DNA of 20,138 bases, taken from the IMG/VR virus record IMGVR_UViG_3300042881_005502, positions 1 through 20,138 of that record, one strand, 5' to 3'. Below are positions 1-6,586 of the stretch, piece after piece. How positions within the stretch are numbered: the stretch's first letter is position 1; each line of letters opens with the position of its first letter. The notes below the pieces were generated by a model. That model saw only the letters and a list, made by a program, of their open reading frames with translations, searched no databases and was not told where the DNA came from. This DNA is from a virus. Position numbers and translations under genes: made by a program.

Positions 1-122
1 GTTCCGTCATTTCCATTCCAGGAAACTCCTGGCTCCCAGCCTTCTGCGTGTTTTCTTTTTGGTTTTCGTGAAGATTCGATATCTTGCTGAACCGCAAGTA
101 TCTTATTAAGTTCCTCACTCAC
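1..122 (-). CDS. Unrecognised phage protein, N-terminal part only (cut by left edge)
   Basis: An open frame of 40 codons starts at a GTG whose bases overlap the stop codon of the preceding HTH gene (GTGA, 4-nt overlap), the usual sign of translational coupling. It reads VSEELNKILAVQQDIESSRK, then a basic stretch, then HAEGWEPGVSWNGNDGT, and leaves the window without a stop. The overlap, the coupling and the protein-like composition support a real gene. The short W-x-P-G-V-x-W-x-G stretch resembles the start of proteins that follow small HTH genes in actinophages, but the catalytic part is outside the window, so I give no function. Confidence 0.7.
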   Translation of the reverse strand, partial: MSEELNKILAVQQDIESSRKPKRKHAEGWEPGVSWNGNDG

Positions 123-361
123 TTTGCGCACCCGCATTCGTTCCTGCGATGCCTAGACATCGTGTGTGGTCGTACCTGATGGCCCTTCTCTGAGAGCCAC
201 CTGCAGATCGCAACGATCATGATGGATTCGTCTTTCATTGCTTCAGACATTGCCTGCTGCTCGTCTTTCCCAAGCTTCTTATAGGCAATTCCAGCGCCGC
301 AGAGTGGACCCTTCTTTGCCGAGTCCGCCCGCATTTGATTAACCATTTCTTGTACGGACAT
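119..361 (-). CDS. Small helix-turn-helix DNA-binding protein with C-terminal Cys motif
   Basis: This 80-residue protein has the layout of a common small phage HTH protein. A central helical part (LGKDEQQAMSEAMKDES) leads into IVAICRWLSEKGHQVRPHT, which looks like the helix-turn-helix, then a basic recognition-like stretch SRHRRNEC and the end CGCAK. It probably binds DNA as a regulator or small packaging-type protein; which one cannot be told here. I chose the ATG at 361 rather than the in-frame ATG at 373 because GGAGGT lies between them, ideally spaced for the 361 start. It is the first gene of a unit driven by the promoter at 408-436 and is coupled to the gene leaving the left edge. Confidence 0.75.
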   Translation of the reverse strand: MSVQEMVNQMRADSAKKGPLCGAGIAYKKLGKDEQQAMSEAMKDESIMIVAICRWLSEKGHQVRPHTMSRHRRNECGCAK

Positions 362-407
362 CTGTACCTCCATTTATATGCACGCGGTGACTACCACGCG
401 TTCAGCC

Positions 408-436
408 AGCATAACACTTATACGGAAAGTTTTCAA
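408..436 (-). promoter_or_regulatory. Sigma70-type promoter for the leftmost two genes
   Basis: On the minus strand, TTGAAA (431-436) and TATGCT (408-413) are separated by exactly 17 nt. Transcription would start near 401, giving a leader of about 40 nt with GGAGGT just before the ATG at 361. It lies downstream of the hairpin that closes the lysis unit, so a new transcript starts here. Confidence 0.65.
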
Positions 437-448
437 CATAGATGTGGA

Positions 449-474
449 AATCCCCCCGCCTAAGCGGGGGGATT
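449..474 (-). terminator. GC-rich hairpin, probable terminator of the lysis unit
   Basis: An 11-bp perfect stem (AATCCCCCCGC paired with GCGGGGGGATT) closes a 4-nt loop. It begins 5 nt after the stop codon of the Lys-rich peptide gene. The following bases (TTTCCACATC on the minus strand) are only weakly U-rich, so it may be an inefficient or Rho-assisted terminator, or a 3'-end stabiliser. Confidence 0.65.
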
Positions 475-479
475 CCTTG

Positions 480-605
480 CTACTTCGAGAAGAGTCTCGA
501 CAAGAGGCTCTTCTTAGCCTTTGGCTTCGCCGCCTTTGGCGCTGCCTTCTTAGCCTTTGGCGCTACCTTTTTAGCAGGCTTCTTTGCCTTGGTGCTTGCT
601 GCCAT
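480..605 (-). CDS. 41-residue Lys/Ala/Pro-rich basic peptide (histone H1-like composition)
   Basis: This is a short gene with a strong ribosome site (AAGGAG, 9 nt before ATG). The product starts MAASTKAKKPAKKVAPKAKK, continues with more AAPKAAKPKAKK-type repeats and ends SLLSRLFSK. About a third of the residues are Lys and there are almost no acidic residues. The composition matches histone H1 tails and the C-terminal tails of actinobacterial HupB-like proteins; the last nine residues could form a short amphipathic helix. It follows the holin, has its own candidate promoter (648-677), and a hairpin follows its stop. DNA or RNA binding is the simplest guess; a cationic membrane-active lysis peptide is the alternative. 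Short repetitive frames can be spurious, but promoter, ribosome site and hairpin together make a gene likely. Confidence 0.7.
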   Translation of the reverse strand: MAASTKAKKPAKKVAPKAKKAAPKAAKPKAKKSLLSRLFSK

Positions 606-647
606 TTCACATACTCCTTGCTACGTCGGCTATTTGCCGCGTAACGG

Positions 648-677
648 AGTATATCACGGCTTGCGGGTGTCGTCCAA
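648..677 (-). promoter_or_regulatory. Candidate promoter for the basic peptide gene
   Basis: On the minus strand TTGGAC (672-677) and TATACT (648-653) are 18 nt apart and overlap the end of the holin gene. The predicted start near 641 leaves a 35-nt leader carrying AAGGAG. The -10 is good and the -35 fair; no experimental support. Confidence 0.45.
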
Positions 678-1043
678 CTCGTCTGGATCGTAGGCTTCGT
701 TGGCAAGGCTTCCTGCAAGCTCGTCAGCAATGCCGTCCCCGTCCGTGTCGATGGCGGAGCCAGCAATGTGGGCCGTGGAGGCCTTATCTGCGGCAACGGC
801 CTTAGCCTTGCCGACGCCAAACTTGCCGTCTTCTGGGTTTAGGGCGCGGACAATGACCTGCAGGCAGGCAGCAAGGCCAGCCGAAATAACCGTCCTAAAG
901 TCCCCGCCGCTAATGTCGAGAAGCGGGATTCCAAGGCCAAGGGCTACCGCGATCGAGGTCGCGATAAAGGCACGGGCTGCCTCAAGGAGCATCTCGTCAA
1001 TTCCGGTGTTGTCTTTAATCCAAACAAGAGCGCTCTTAATCAT
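654..1043 (-). CDS. Holin-like membrane protein with C-terminal calcium-loop motif
   Basis: This 129-residue protein follows the endolysin by 13 nt, with TAGGAG before its ATG. Residues about 23-43 (ARAFIATSIAVALGLGIPLL) and about 50-66 (RTVISAGLAACLQVIVRAL) are hydrophobic and would make two membrane helices separated by a short ISGGDF turn. The sequence R-A-L-N-P-E-D-G-K-F-G after the second helix is typical of actinophage holins beside endolysins. The tail is hydrophilic and carries DTDGDGIADEL, a perfect EF-hand/dockerin-type Asp loop. Family knowledge: holins open the inner membrane to release or activate the endolysin. The calcium loop is not a usual holin part. It could alternatively be an anti-holin, but position and topology favour holin. 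Confidence 0.75.
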   Translation of the reverse strand: MIKSALVWIKDNTGIDEMLLEAARAFIATSIAVALGLGIPLLDISGGDFRTVISAGLAACLQVIVRALNPEDGKFGVGKAKAVAADKASTAHIAGSAIDTDGDGIADELAGSLANEAYDPDELDDTRKP

Positions 1044-1056
1044 TTAATATCTCCTA

Positions 1057-1677
1057 CTACTTCTCGATGATGATGACGTGCTTGAAGGGCGGAGCGTTGT
1101 GCTCGCCCGACACGCGCTTTGAGTCCGCAATAGCCTTGAGCTGCGCCTCTGTCACATTGACGCCGAATTGCTCCTTGCCCTTGCCTGATCGCGTTGGGCA
1201 TGCCCACATCCAGCCCTCAACAGGGTCCCAGGCGGCTGCAGTCATGTGCCCATAGCCGCTGGTGATATGGGTCTTGTCCTTCTTGGACCAGTACCTTGCC
1301 CAGCCAGCGTGCCAGGCGCTTACCTCAACCTCTTTTGGGTAGCCGATTGGCTGCTGGACCCAAACAATCAGGGATGCGCCCTTCTTGCAGCTGTTCACAA
1401 CGTCGGTCCAGTCCTTGGCCCATCTGGCCTTTGCGCCAAGCACTTTAGCCGTCTTTATAAGGTCGCCAAGCGAAGACCCGTTATCCGAGACCCCCTGCTT
1501 GTCCTTATGCCCGGTCGCCTTCTCCTTGGCGGCAATTCCCTGCGCCGCAGAGAAATCCTTTCCAGGGGCGTACTGGAATACCCACGATACCGCTGCGGCA
1601 ACGCTTGAGGGGCCGCAATCGTCAAGAATGCCACCCTTTTCCTCATGGTCAAGCTGAGACTTTACCTTGAACTTCAT
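1057..1677 (-). CDS. C39-like cysteine peptidase, probable endolysin
   Basis: This 206-residue protein has the signature of papain-fold C39-like peptidases. LDDCGPSSVAAAVSWVF has the putative nucleophile Cys21 at the start of a helix; GYGHMTAAAWDP supplies His144 and Asp151. No signal peptide or membrane segment is visible, so export would rely on the holin encoded just downstream. Known context: actinophage lysins (LysA types) often begin with such a peptidase domain that cuts peptidoglycan cross-bridges. Here the whole protein is one domain, with no recognisable amidase, muramidase or wall-binding part. The start is supported by AGGGGG 6 nt before ATG. Alternatives are a tail-associated peptidase or a protein-processing protease, but the holin neighbour makes lysis the best reading. 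Confidence 0.75.
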   Translation of the reverse strand: MKFKVKSQLDHEEKGGILDDCGPSSVAAAVSWVFQYAPGKDFSAAQGIAAKEKATGHKDKQGVSDNGSSLGDLIKTAKVLGAKARWAKDWTDVVNSCKKGASLIVWVQQPIGYPKEVEVSAWHAGWARYWSKKDKTHITSGYGHMTAAAWDPVEGWMWACPTRSGKGKEQFGVNVTEAQLKAIADSKRVSGEHNAPPFKHVIIIEK

Positions 1678-1695
1678 GAAAACCCCCTAACTAGA

Positions 1696-1709
1696 ACCTC
1701 ATTTGAGGT
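1696..1709. promoter_or_regulatory. 14-bp palindrome upstream of the lysis genes
   Basis: ACCTCATTTGAGGT is a dyad with 6-bp arms and a 2-bp centre. It sits in the 64-nt gap between the hub/fibre gene and the endolysin, 18 nt before the endolysin start. Its size suits an operator; too small a loop for an RNA hairpin. No well-placed promoter is seen with it. Confidence 0.35.
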
Positions 1710-1741
1710 AATGTCATTTTACCAGGGAGTATGGGCTGTTT

Positions 1742-4700
1742 CTAGCCTTCAAGTTCTGCGACACGAGCCTCAAGAGCTTCAATTTTTACAATAGCCTTCT
1801 GAAGGGAGACCATCGCCAGCATATATACATTATGCCAATTTACCGTCTCAACATCGCCAGAATCCGATTCTGGCGTATTAATTGCATCTGGAAAAGTGCC
1901 AATAAGGTCGTCAATCAGCAGGCCGTGTTGGATTTCGCTATCAACATGGTGAAGATCTGGCCACTGAGATCGCATTGCATCAGCATCCCACTTGAATTTT
2001 ACAAAATTTAGAGACTTAAATACATCAATTTCTAGAGGCGTACTTGCAATTTCCTTTTTGAACCTTGCCCACGAGGTCCCTGTTGAACGCCTAATTTGAT
2101 GACCCCCAGTAATGGCAACCCACATTGCCATGTTGTTAATTTGACCAGTTCCGCTTGTTGTTCCAAGCGCGCTTGCCTGAAGTGTTCCAACCGTAGTGGT
2201 GTCAGGAATAACCACTGAGCCGCCAACAATGTTGTTGTCGATAGTTAAGGTTGTGCCGTCATGATCAATTGTGGCTAGGATGCTATTTGCTTCAGTTCTA
2301 AAAGTAAGAGCTGGATCCTCTGCTCCGAGTGCGTCAATAAAAACGTCCGCACCGTTTGCAATGATGTTCCCATTTGAAGTGAAGTTCGCAGAAGTAGTGA
2401 CAGTCCCAGTGCTGTCAACTGAAAAAACAGTACCTGGAGACCCCCCTGCAGTCCCGTTAAATACCTGAAACGTTCCATCGGAGGTAAACCCGAATCGTGC
2501 GGTGAAGGCAGTTGCGGTAGGCGCACCCTCGTCGTAGTGCCCAGCGCGAAATGCCGTCCCAGCATTCACGGCAATTTCTCCGTATGTATTATTTTGATTT
2601 GCAAGGATAGATGGCTTCGTTCCGGAGTTGGCAACAATAAGGTTATTAAGTGTTGCGCCCGTTGCCGTCATTAACCCAGCGCTGCTCACCCTGAATGGAG
2701 CAGATGAAGCGGTTGCATTCCCCGCAAAAAACGGGAATGTTCCTGGCGCCATTCCAACCGAGTTTCCAGAAGAACCGGCGGTCAGCGAGGACGCATTGAT
2801 GGTAAATCCGCCGATTGTTCCGCCACTAGCAGTTATTGAGCCAGTAAAAGTTCCGGAGGTTGCAGTAATTGCCCCGCTGATTGTAGCGCTTGTTGCTGTT
2901 ATGGCCCCCGTATTACTTACCGTAAAGTTTGTGGATGTTATTGCATTTGTCCCACTGTTGACCAGAGAAGCCCCATATGGGGAGACCTCTGTTTCGGCAA
3001 CAGTTGCACTAGTTCCTACGGTGTAGGAGAACTTGGTGGCGGTTGGGGCTGGGCTCGCAAGGATTGTAAATGTCCCGTCAAATGGAGCGCCGATATTTGT
3101 TATCTTTACGCTATTTCCTGAGGAGTACCCGTGAGAAATTGTTGTCGTAAGCGTTGCCGTTGTTCCCGATTGCGCCTTGAAGGATACGTCTCTAAGGTTT
3201 CCAGCTCCAAACCTTGAGTCAATGACAAGCGCGCCCGACTTTATAACAGAGGCATCTAGCCCGGCAGCAGAGATAAGGCCCGCGGTGATGCTGTTGGCAA
3301 CAATATCAGATGAGCCAACTGCGTTAACCCACGTTGATCCGTCAGACCTTCTTAGGCCAGGCGGCGTACCGCCAAGATGGTAAACAAATGTTCCGGATGG
3401 ATATGACGCGCTTGGAATCGTTGGCAGTGTTGCAGAACTAATAATTTCAATAGCCTTAAGACTTGCTGCCAATTTTTCTGCGGTGATTGATCCGTCCGCA
3501 ACCGTAACTGTCGGCTCATTCGGTGCAATCGGTTCAGTTGTTTCGCTAAAATCACTGGCGGTTAAGTCCGATGATAAGGATCTAACTTTATACCTATACT
3601 GAAGAGAAGCAACAAGGCCGGAATCATTAACGTATGTGGCTTTTGTGTTTTGAACCGTTCTAAATTCGGTGAATAGGTAATAAACATATCCCTCCGCGCT
3701 GGTGGAGGCTATGGTGCCACTAGTAACAGATGAATACGTAAAGCTTGTTGTAGTTGTGCTGGAAACAGTCCACTGGCCCTCAAGGCCGCTAAGGCTTGTC
3801 TGGGTTGGATCAAGATCAACCCTGATCGTATCTCCGTTTACCAGACCGTGCGCTGCCGAGGTCGTAACAGTGACAGTTGAGCCGGATCTTGAGACTTCTG
3901 ATATTACCTTGAAGATTGCATCCTGTCGCTGCACTTCAAACGATGAAAGCTTCTTGTTAATTTCCTTCCCCTCGTCAAACGACCACGCAAGCGAGATCAT
4001 CTTGTCGTTGGAAGAAACCGTAAGGTCAGAAGGGCTGTCTGGAATGTCTGGAACTGGATTTACTGCCTCTAGTTCTTTTATCTTCTCGCTTAGTCTGATG
4101 AACGCGCTTCTCTGCAGCCTTACGTCGCCACCAACAGTGATGGTATATACAATGTCCATGCCGACCATCTCTGCCGCAACCGACTTGACAATGAGTGGCT
4201 TGGCAACCCCAAGGGTTTCCCAGATAAATGGAATAATTTGTCCGACTTCTGGGACTGGATACTCGTTGCCGTCTGCGTCCCACGGGCGCATTTTAAACGT
4301 GTACGACTCTATTGGCAGGCCGTTTTCTTTCCAATACCCAGCTGCCGAAAGCTCTGCGTCTGCAAGTGTTTCCACTCGGTCGTCTGTAATTGCTGCTTCA
4401 ACAATTTTTCCGTTTGTTGCCCAGACACCAGGAACAAAGTCGTAGTCAACGTACTGAACCGGATTTCCGCTTATGTCTGTAAGCGCAACCTTGTTGCCGC
4501 TTGAGTCTTTTGTCCTAAATACCGCATAGAGATGGAGCCTGTTTGCTGTGTTGCCTGACTCTACTGGGCTTGTTGGAATTTCCATTTCATAAATAGGAAC
4601 CGCGTAGCTAGTAGGATCTTCAGTCTCACCATACCCAAGCGATCCAGTAAGCTCGATTGCGCTCCAGTCGGTGAATGCGGCCGACCCAGTCTGAGAGCTG

Positions 4701-6586
4701 GTGCATTGACCCTCCAGTCCAAAGTATGCTGCATTTGCAGGGGCCTGTATAATTTTCCAAATTCTGTGCCATGTCTGTAGTGGGTCTCCAGGAATATTTC
4801 CAAGTTGGTCTGAATGTATCTGCGTCCCCGAAGAGTTGTACCAAAGAACGTACGCCCCGAGCCTGCCCTGATGTGCGCTTACCTTGCCACGAACTGAAAA
4901 AAAGTACTTTTTCCCAGGAACAGTTGTTGGCCTGCTGGCTGAATCTGTTGTTATAGTTGTGTTTGATGTGCTTGAAAGAACGCTATACCCAGCCCCGTAC
5001 GGGCCACTAGTGGATGCCTGGAGGGTAAACCCGGATGCGGTTGTCCATCCGTTTAAATTGCCATCATAAAGGCCGTTAACCACCAGCTCTTTTGGTGTTT
5101 TCGGGCCATAGTGAAGTCTGGTTGAGTAGTTTCCAGATCCATCTATTGACCCCTTATCAACCCAGTACTCTGCGCCCGTCTTCTCGGAAATGTAATCGAG
5201 TATCTGCCTAATGGTCCTGCCGCCGTATTGCTCTGCGTTTGGCGTATCGCTTTCCTGGAAATATGGACTGAACCGATATTGCGTGTCAACGGCCTGCACA
5301 TAGCTTGAAATATTGAGCCCAATATCTGTTACCCACGAGCTATCGAACAGGCCCCCAAAGACAGAAATTGGATAAAGCCACGACCTGACATTATCTGGGC
5401 CTATACCAATCCTCCAGTTTGCCCCGGCAACGGTATAGATCTCGCCGTCGGACCATCCCCTTGCAGATGATGTCGTCAGCGCAGTCGGTGACTCGACCGT
5501 ACTGTATGACTGGATGATTGCAGCGCCTCCAGAGGTTAAATATGAATTTGTTGTAGTCGCAGAACCGTCTTCTCCAGTTTTTGCGTATCTAATCGTTGTG
5601 GAAGACGGAACGCTTGTAATTATTGCAAAATCTTCTTGACCGACAGAAAATCCAGGAGTTTGAGGTATTGTGACAATAATTGGGTCCCCGGCAGACAGCC
5701 CGTGAGCCGTTGCCGTAGTGATTTCGACAACGTTAGAGGTTCTGCTTGCAGCAGTAATTGCTATAGAACCAGTCAGTACGTTAAGCGTTTTTGCAAGATA
5801 TTCAGTTGTGCTAGATCCAGTTCCAGCAGTTTTTGTTACGTAAATCCTTACGCTGTTTGCTGATCCCGGGCTTTTCCATTTTACTTTTAGCTTTTGAGTA
5901 CCTGTGCCAGCAGTAAGAGCAAGAGATGAAACCTTAGTGACTGGTCCGTACTGTGGCGTCGATCCGTCTCTTCCGGTGAGCGTAGAGCTTCTTGCCTGAG
6001 CTCTGACTTCATATGTTCCATCAGAAAGGCTGCCCCCAGTAGATTCAGATAGAAGCGAGAGTCCGTCAATTTGACCGACAAGCTGCGGGAGAGAGGCTGC
6101 CGATGTGTACGTCGTAGTTCCGCCATAAATGATGTCAATATCCCTAGAGTCTCTCGGGGCGTAGTAATCAGCAACGATGTGCTCTTCAAGGATTGCTGTA
6201 TTGTCCGCGCACTCAACGGTCTGGACAATTGTGCTGCCCTCGCGCTGACTTGACACGCGGGTGATGATCCCAGCGAAAAGCAATGTGTCTGGGTTTGTAG
6301 ATGTATCGATGATCCTGACTTCTGCGCGGTTTGGTATTTCAATGAGGAACGACTCGTCAAGAATCGCAGCGTTTAGCCTGTCTGTGAATGTGGCCCCCGA
6401 ATAGCTGCTAATCGTGTTCTGAGACTTCGGGAGAATGGTCCAAACAGGAATATTTGCGTTGGCGCTTGTTCCTTCGCTGTTAGACTCCCAGGTTAGGCTC
6501 TCGTAGTTAACGCGGTGGCTAATGTCATAGAAGGCTGGCGTCTGTCCCTCGTACTTCAGCTTGACGTAAATCCTTACCGTTGCCAC
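1742..6586 (-). CDS. Tail tip hub / fibre fusion protein with S74-type C-terminal chaperone
   Basis: This 1,614-residue structural protein starts at a GTG one base after the tape-measure stop (TAAGTG) with GGGAGA before it. Residues 1-160 resemble a baseplate hub/distal-tail start, with the phrase LLFAGIITRV. About 498-650 is a jelly-roll carbohydrate-binding-like segment (NGNLNGW-type start, then a WHR..APANAAYFGLEG core). About 850-1023 is an FN3 domain (PDSPSDLTVSS to YRYKVRSLS). E1_FCCH-like modules lie near 276-359, 893-966 and 1136-1206. About 1210-1450 is repetitive beta-fibre (GAITATSATISGAITATSG). The end is an intramolecular chaperone: SWARFKKEI with Ser1505 and Lys1510 spaced as in the S74 dyad, then a leucine/alanine coiled coil (KIEALEARVAELEG). 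It likely binds the host surface at the tail tip and self-cleaves before Ser1505. Confidence 0.88.
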   Translation of the reverse strand: MATVRIYVKLKYEGQTPAFYDISHRVNYESLTWESNSEGTSANANIPVWTILPKSQNTISSYSGATFTDRLNAAILDESFLIEIPNRAEVRIIDTSTNPDTLLFAGIITRVSSQREGSTIVQTVECADNTAILEEHIVADYYAPRDSRDIDIIYGGTTTYTSAASLPQLVGQIDGLSLLSESTGGSLSDGTYEVRAQARSSTLTGRDGSTPQYGPVTKVSSLALTAGTGTQKLKVKWKSPGSANSVRIYVTKTAGTGSSTTEYLAKTLNVLTGSIAITAASRTSNVVEITTATAHGLSAGDPIIVTIPQTPGFSVGQEDFAIITSVPSSTTIRYAKTGEDGSATTTNSYLTSGGAAIIQSYSTVESPTALTTSSARGWSDGEIYTVAGANWRIGIGPDNVRSWLYPISVFGGLFDSSWVTDIGLNISSYVQAVDTQYRFSPYFQESDTPNAEQYGGRTIRQILDYISEKTGAEYWVDKGSIDGSGNYSTRLHYGPKTPKELVVNGLYDGNLNGWTTASGFTLQASTSGPYGAGYSVLSSTSNTTITTDSASRPTTVPGKKYFFSVRGKVSAHQGRLGAYVLWYNSSGTQIHSDQLGNIPGDPLQTWHRIWKIIQAPANAAYFGLEGQCTSSQTGSAAFTDWSAIELTGSLGYGETEDPTSYAVPIYEMEIPTSPVESGNTANRLHLYAVFRTKDSSGNKVALTDISGNPVQYVDYDFVPGVWATNGKIVEAAITDDRVETLADAELSAAGYWKENGLPIESYTFKMRPWDADGNEYPVPEVGQIIPFIWETLGVAKPLIVKSVAAEMVGMDIVYTITVGGDVRLQRSAFIRLSEKIKELEAVNPVPDIPDSPSDLTVSSNDKMISLAWSFDEGKEINKKLSSFEVQRQDAIFKVISEVSRSGSTVTVTTSAAHGLVNGDTIRVDLDPTQTSLSGLEGQWTVSSTTTTSFTYSSVTSGTIASTSAEGYVYYLFTEFRTVQNTKATYVNDSGLVASLQYRYKVRSLSSDLTASDFSETTEPIAPNEPTVTVADGSITAEKLAASLKAIEIISSATLPTIPSASYPSGTFVYHLGGTPPGLRRSDGSTWVNAVGSSDIVANSITAGLISAAGLDASVIKSGALVIDSRFGAGNLRDVSFKAQSGTTATLTTTISHGYSSGNSVKITNIGAPFDGTFTILASPAPTATKFSYTVGTSATVAETEVSPYGASLVNSGTNAITSTNFTVSNTGAITATSATISGAITATSGTFTGSITASGGTIGGFTINASSLTAGSSGNSVGMAPGTFPFFAGNATASSAPFRVSSAGLMTATGATLNNLIVANSGTKPSILANQNNTYGEIAVNAGTAFRAGHYDEGAPTATAFTARFGFTSDGTFQVFNGTAGGSPGTVFSVDSTGTVTTSANFTSNGNIIANGADVFIDALGAEDPALTFRTEANSILATIDHDGTTLTIDNNIVGGSVVIPDTTTVGTLQASALGTTSGTGQINNMAMWVAITGGHQIRRSTGTSWARFKKEIASTPLEIDVFKSLNFVKFKWDADAMRSQWPDLHHVDSEIQHGLLIDDLIGTFPDAINTPESDSGDVETVNWHNVYMLAMVSLQKAIVKIEALEARVAELEG
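2028..2074 (-). other. Predicted S74 self-cleavage and chaperone active site
   Basis: The canonical S74 motif is S-D-x-R-x-K-x-x-I, cleaved just before the Ser. Here it reads S-W-A-R-F-K-K-E-I. Ser (1505), Arg (1508), Lys (1510) and Ile (1513) align; the Asp after Ser is Trp. Cleavage would release the last 110 residues after folding of the fibre trimer. Family knowledge: endosialidase-type C-terminal chaperones use this Ser-Lys pair. Confidence 0.7.

Noticed and set aside
362-373. Alternative ATG for the small HTH protein
   Set aside because: The Shine-Dalgarno GGAGGT falls after this ATG and serves the one at 361.
3702-4445. 247-codon open frame on the plus strand inside the fibre gene
   Set aside because: Antisense shadow of the FN3 region; Ser/Thr-rich composition follows the sense strand.
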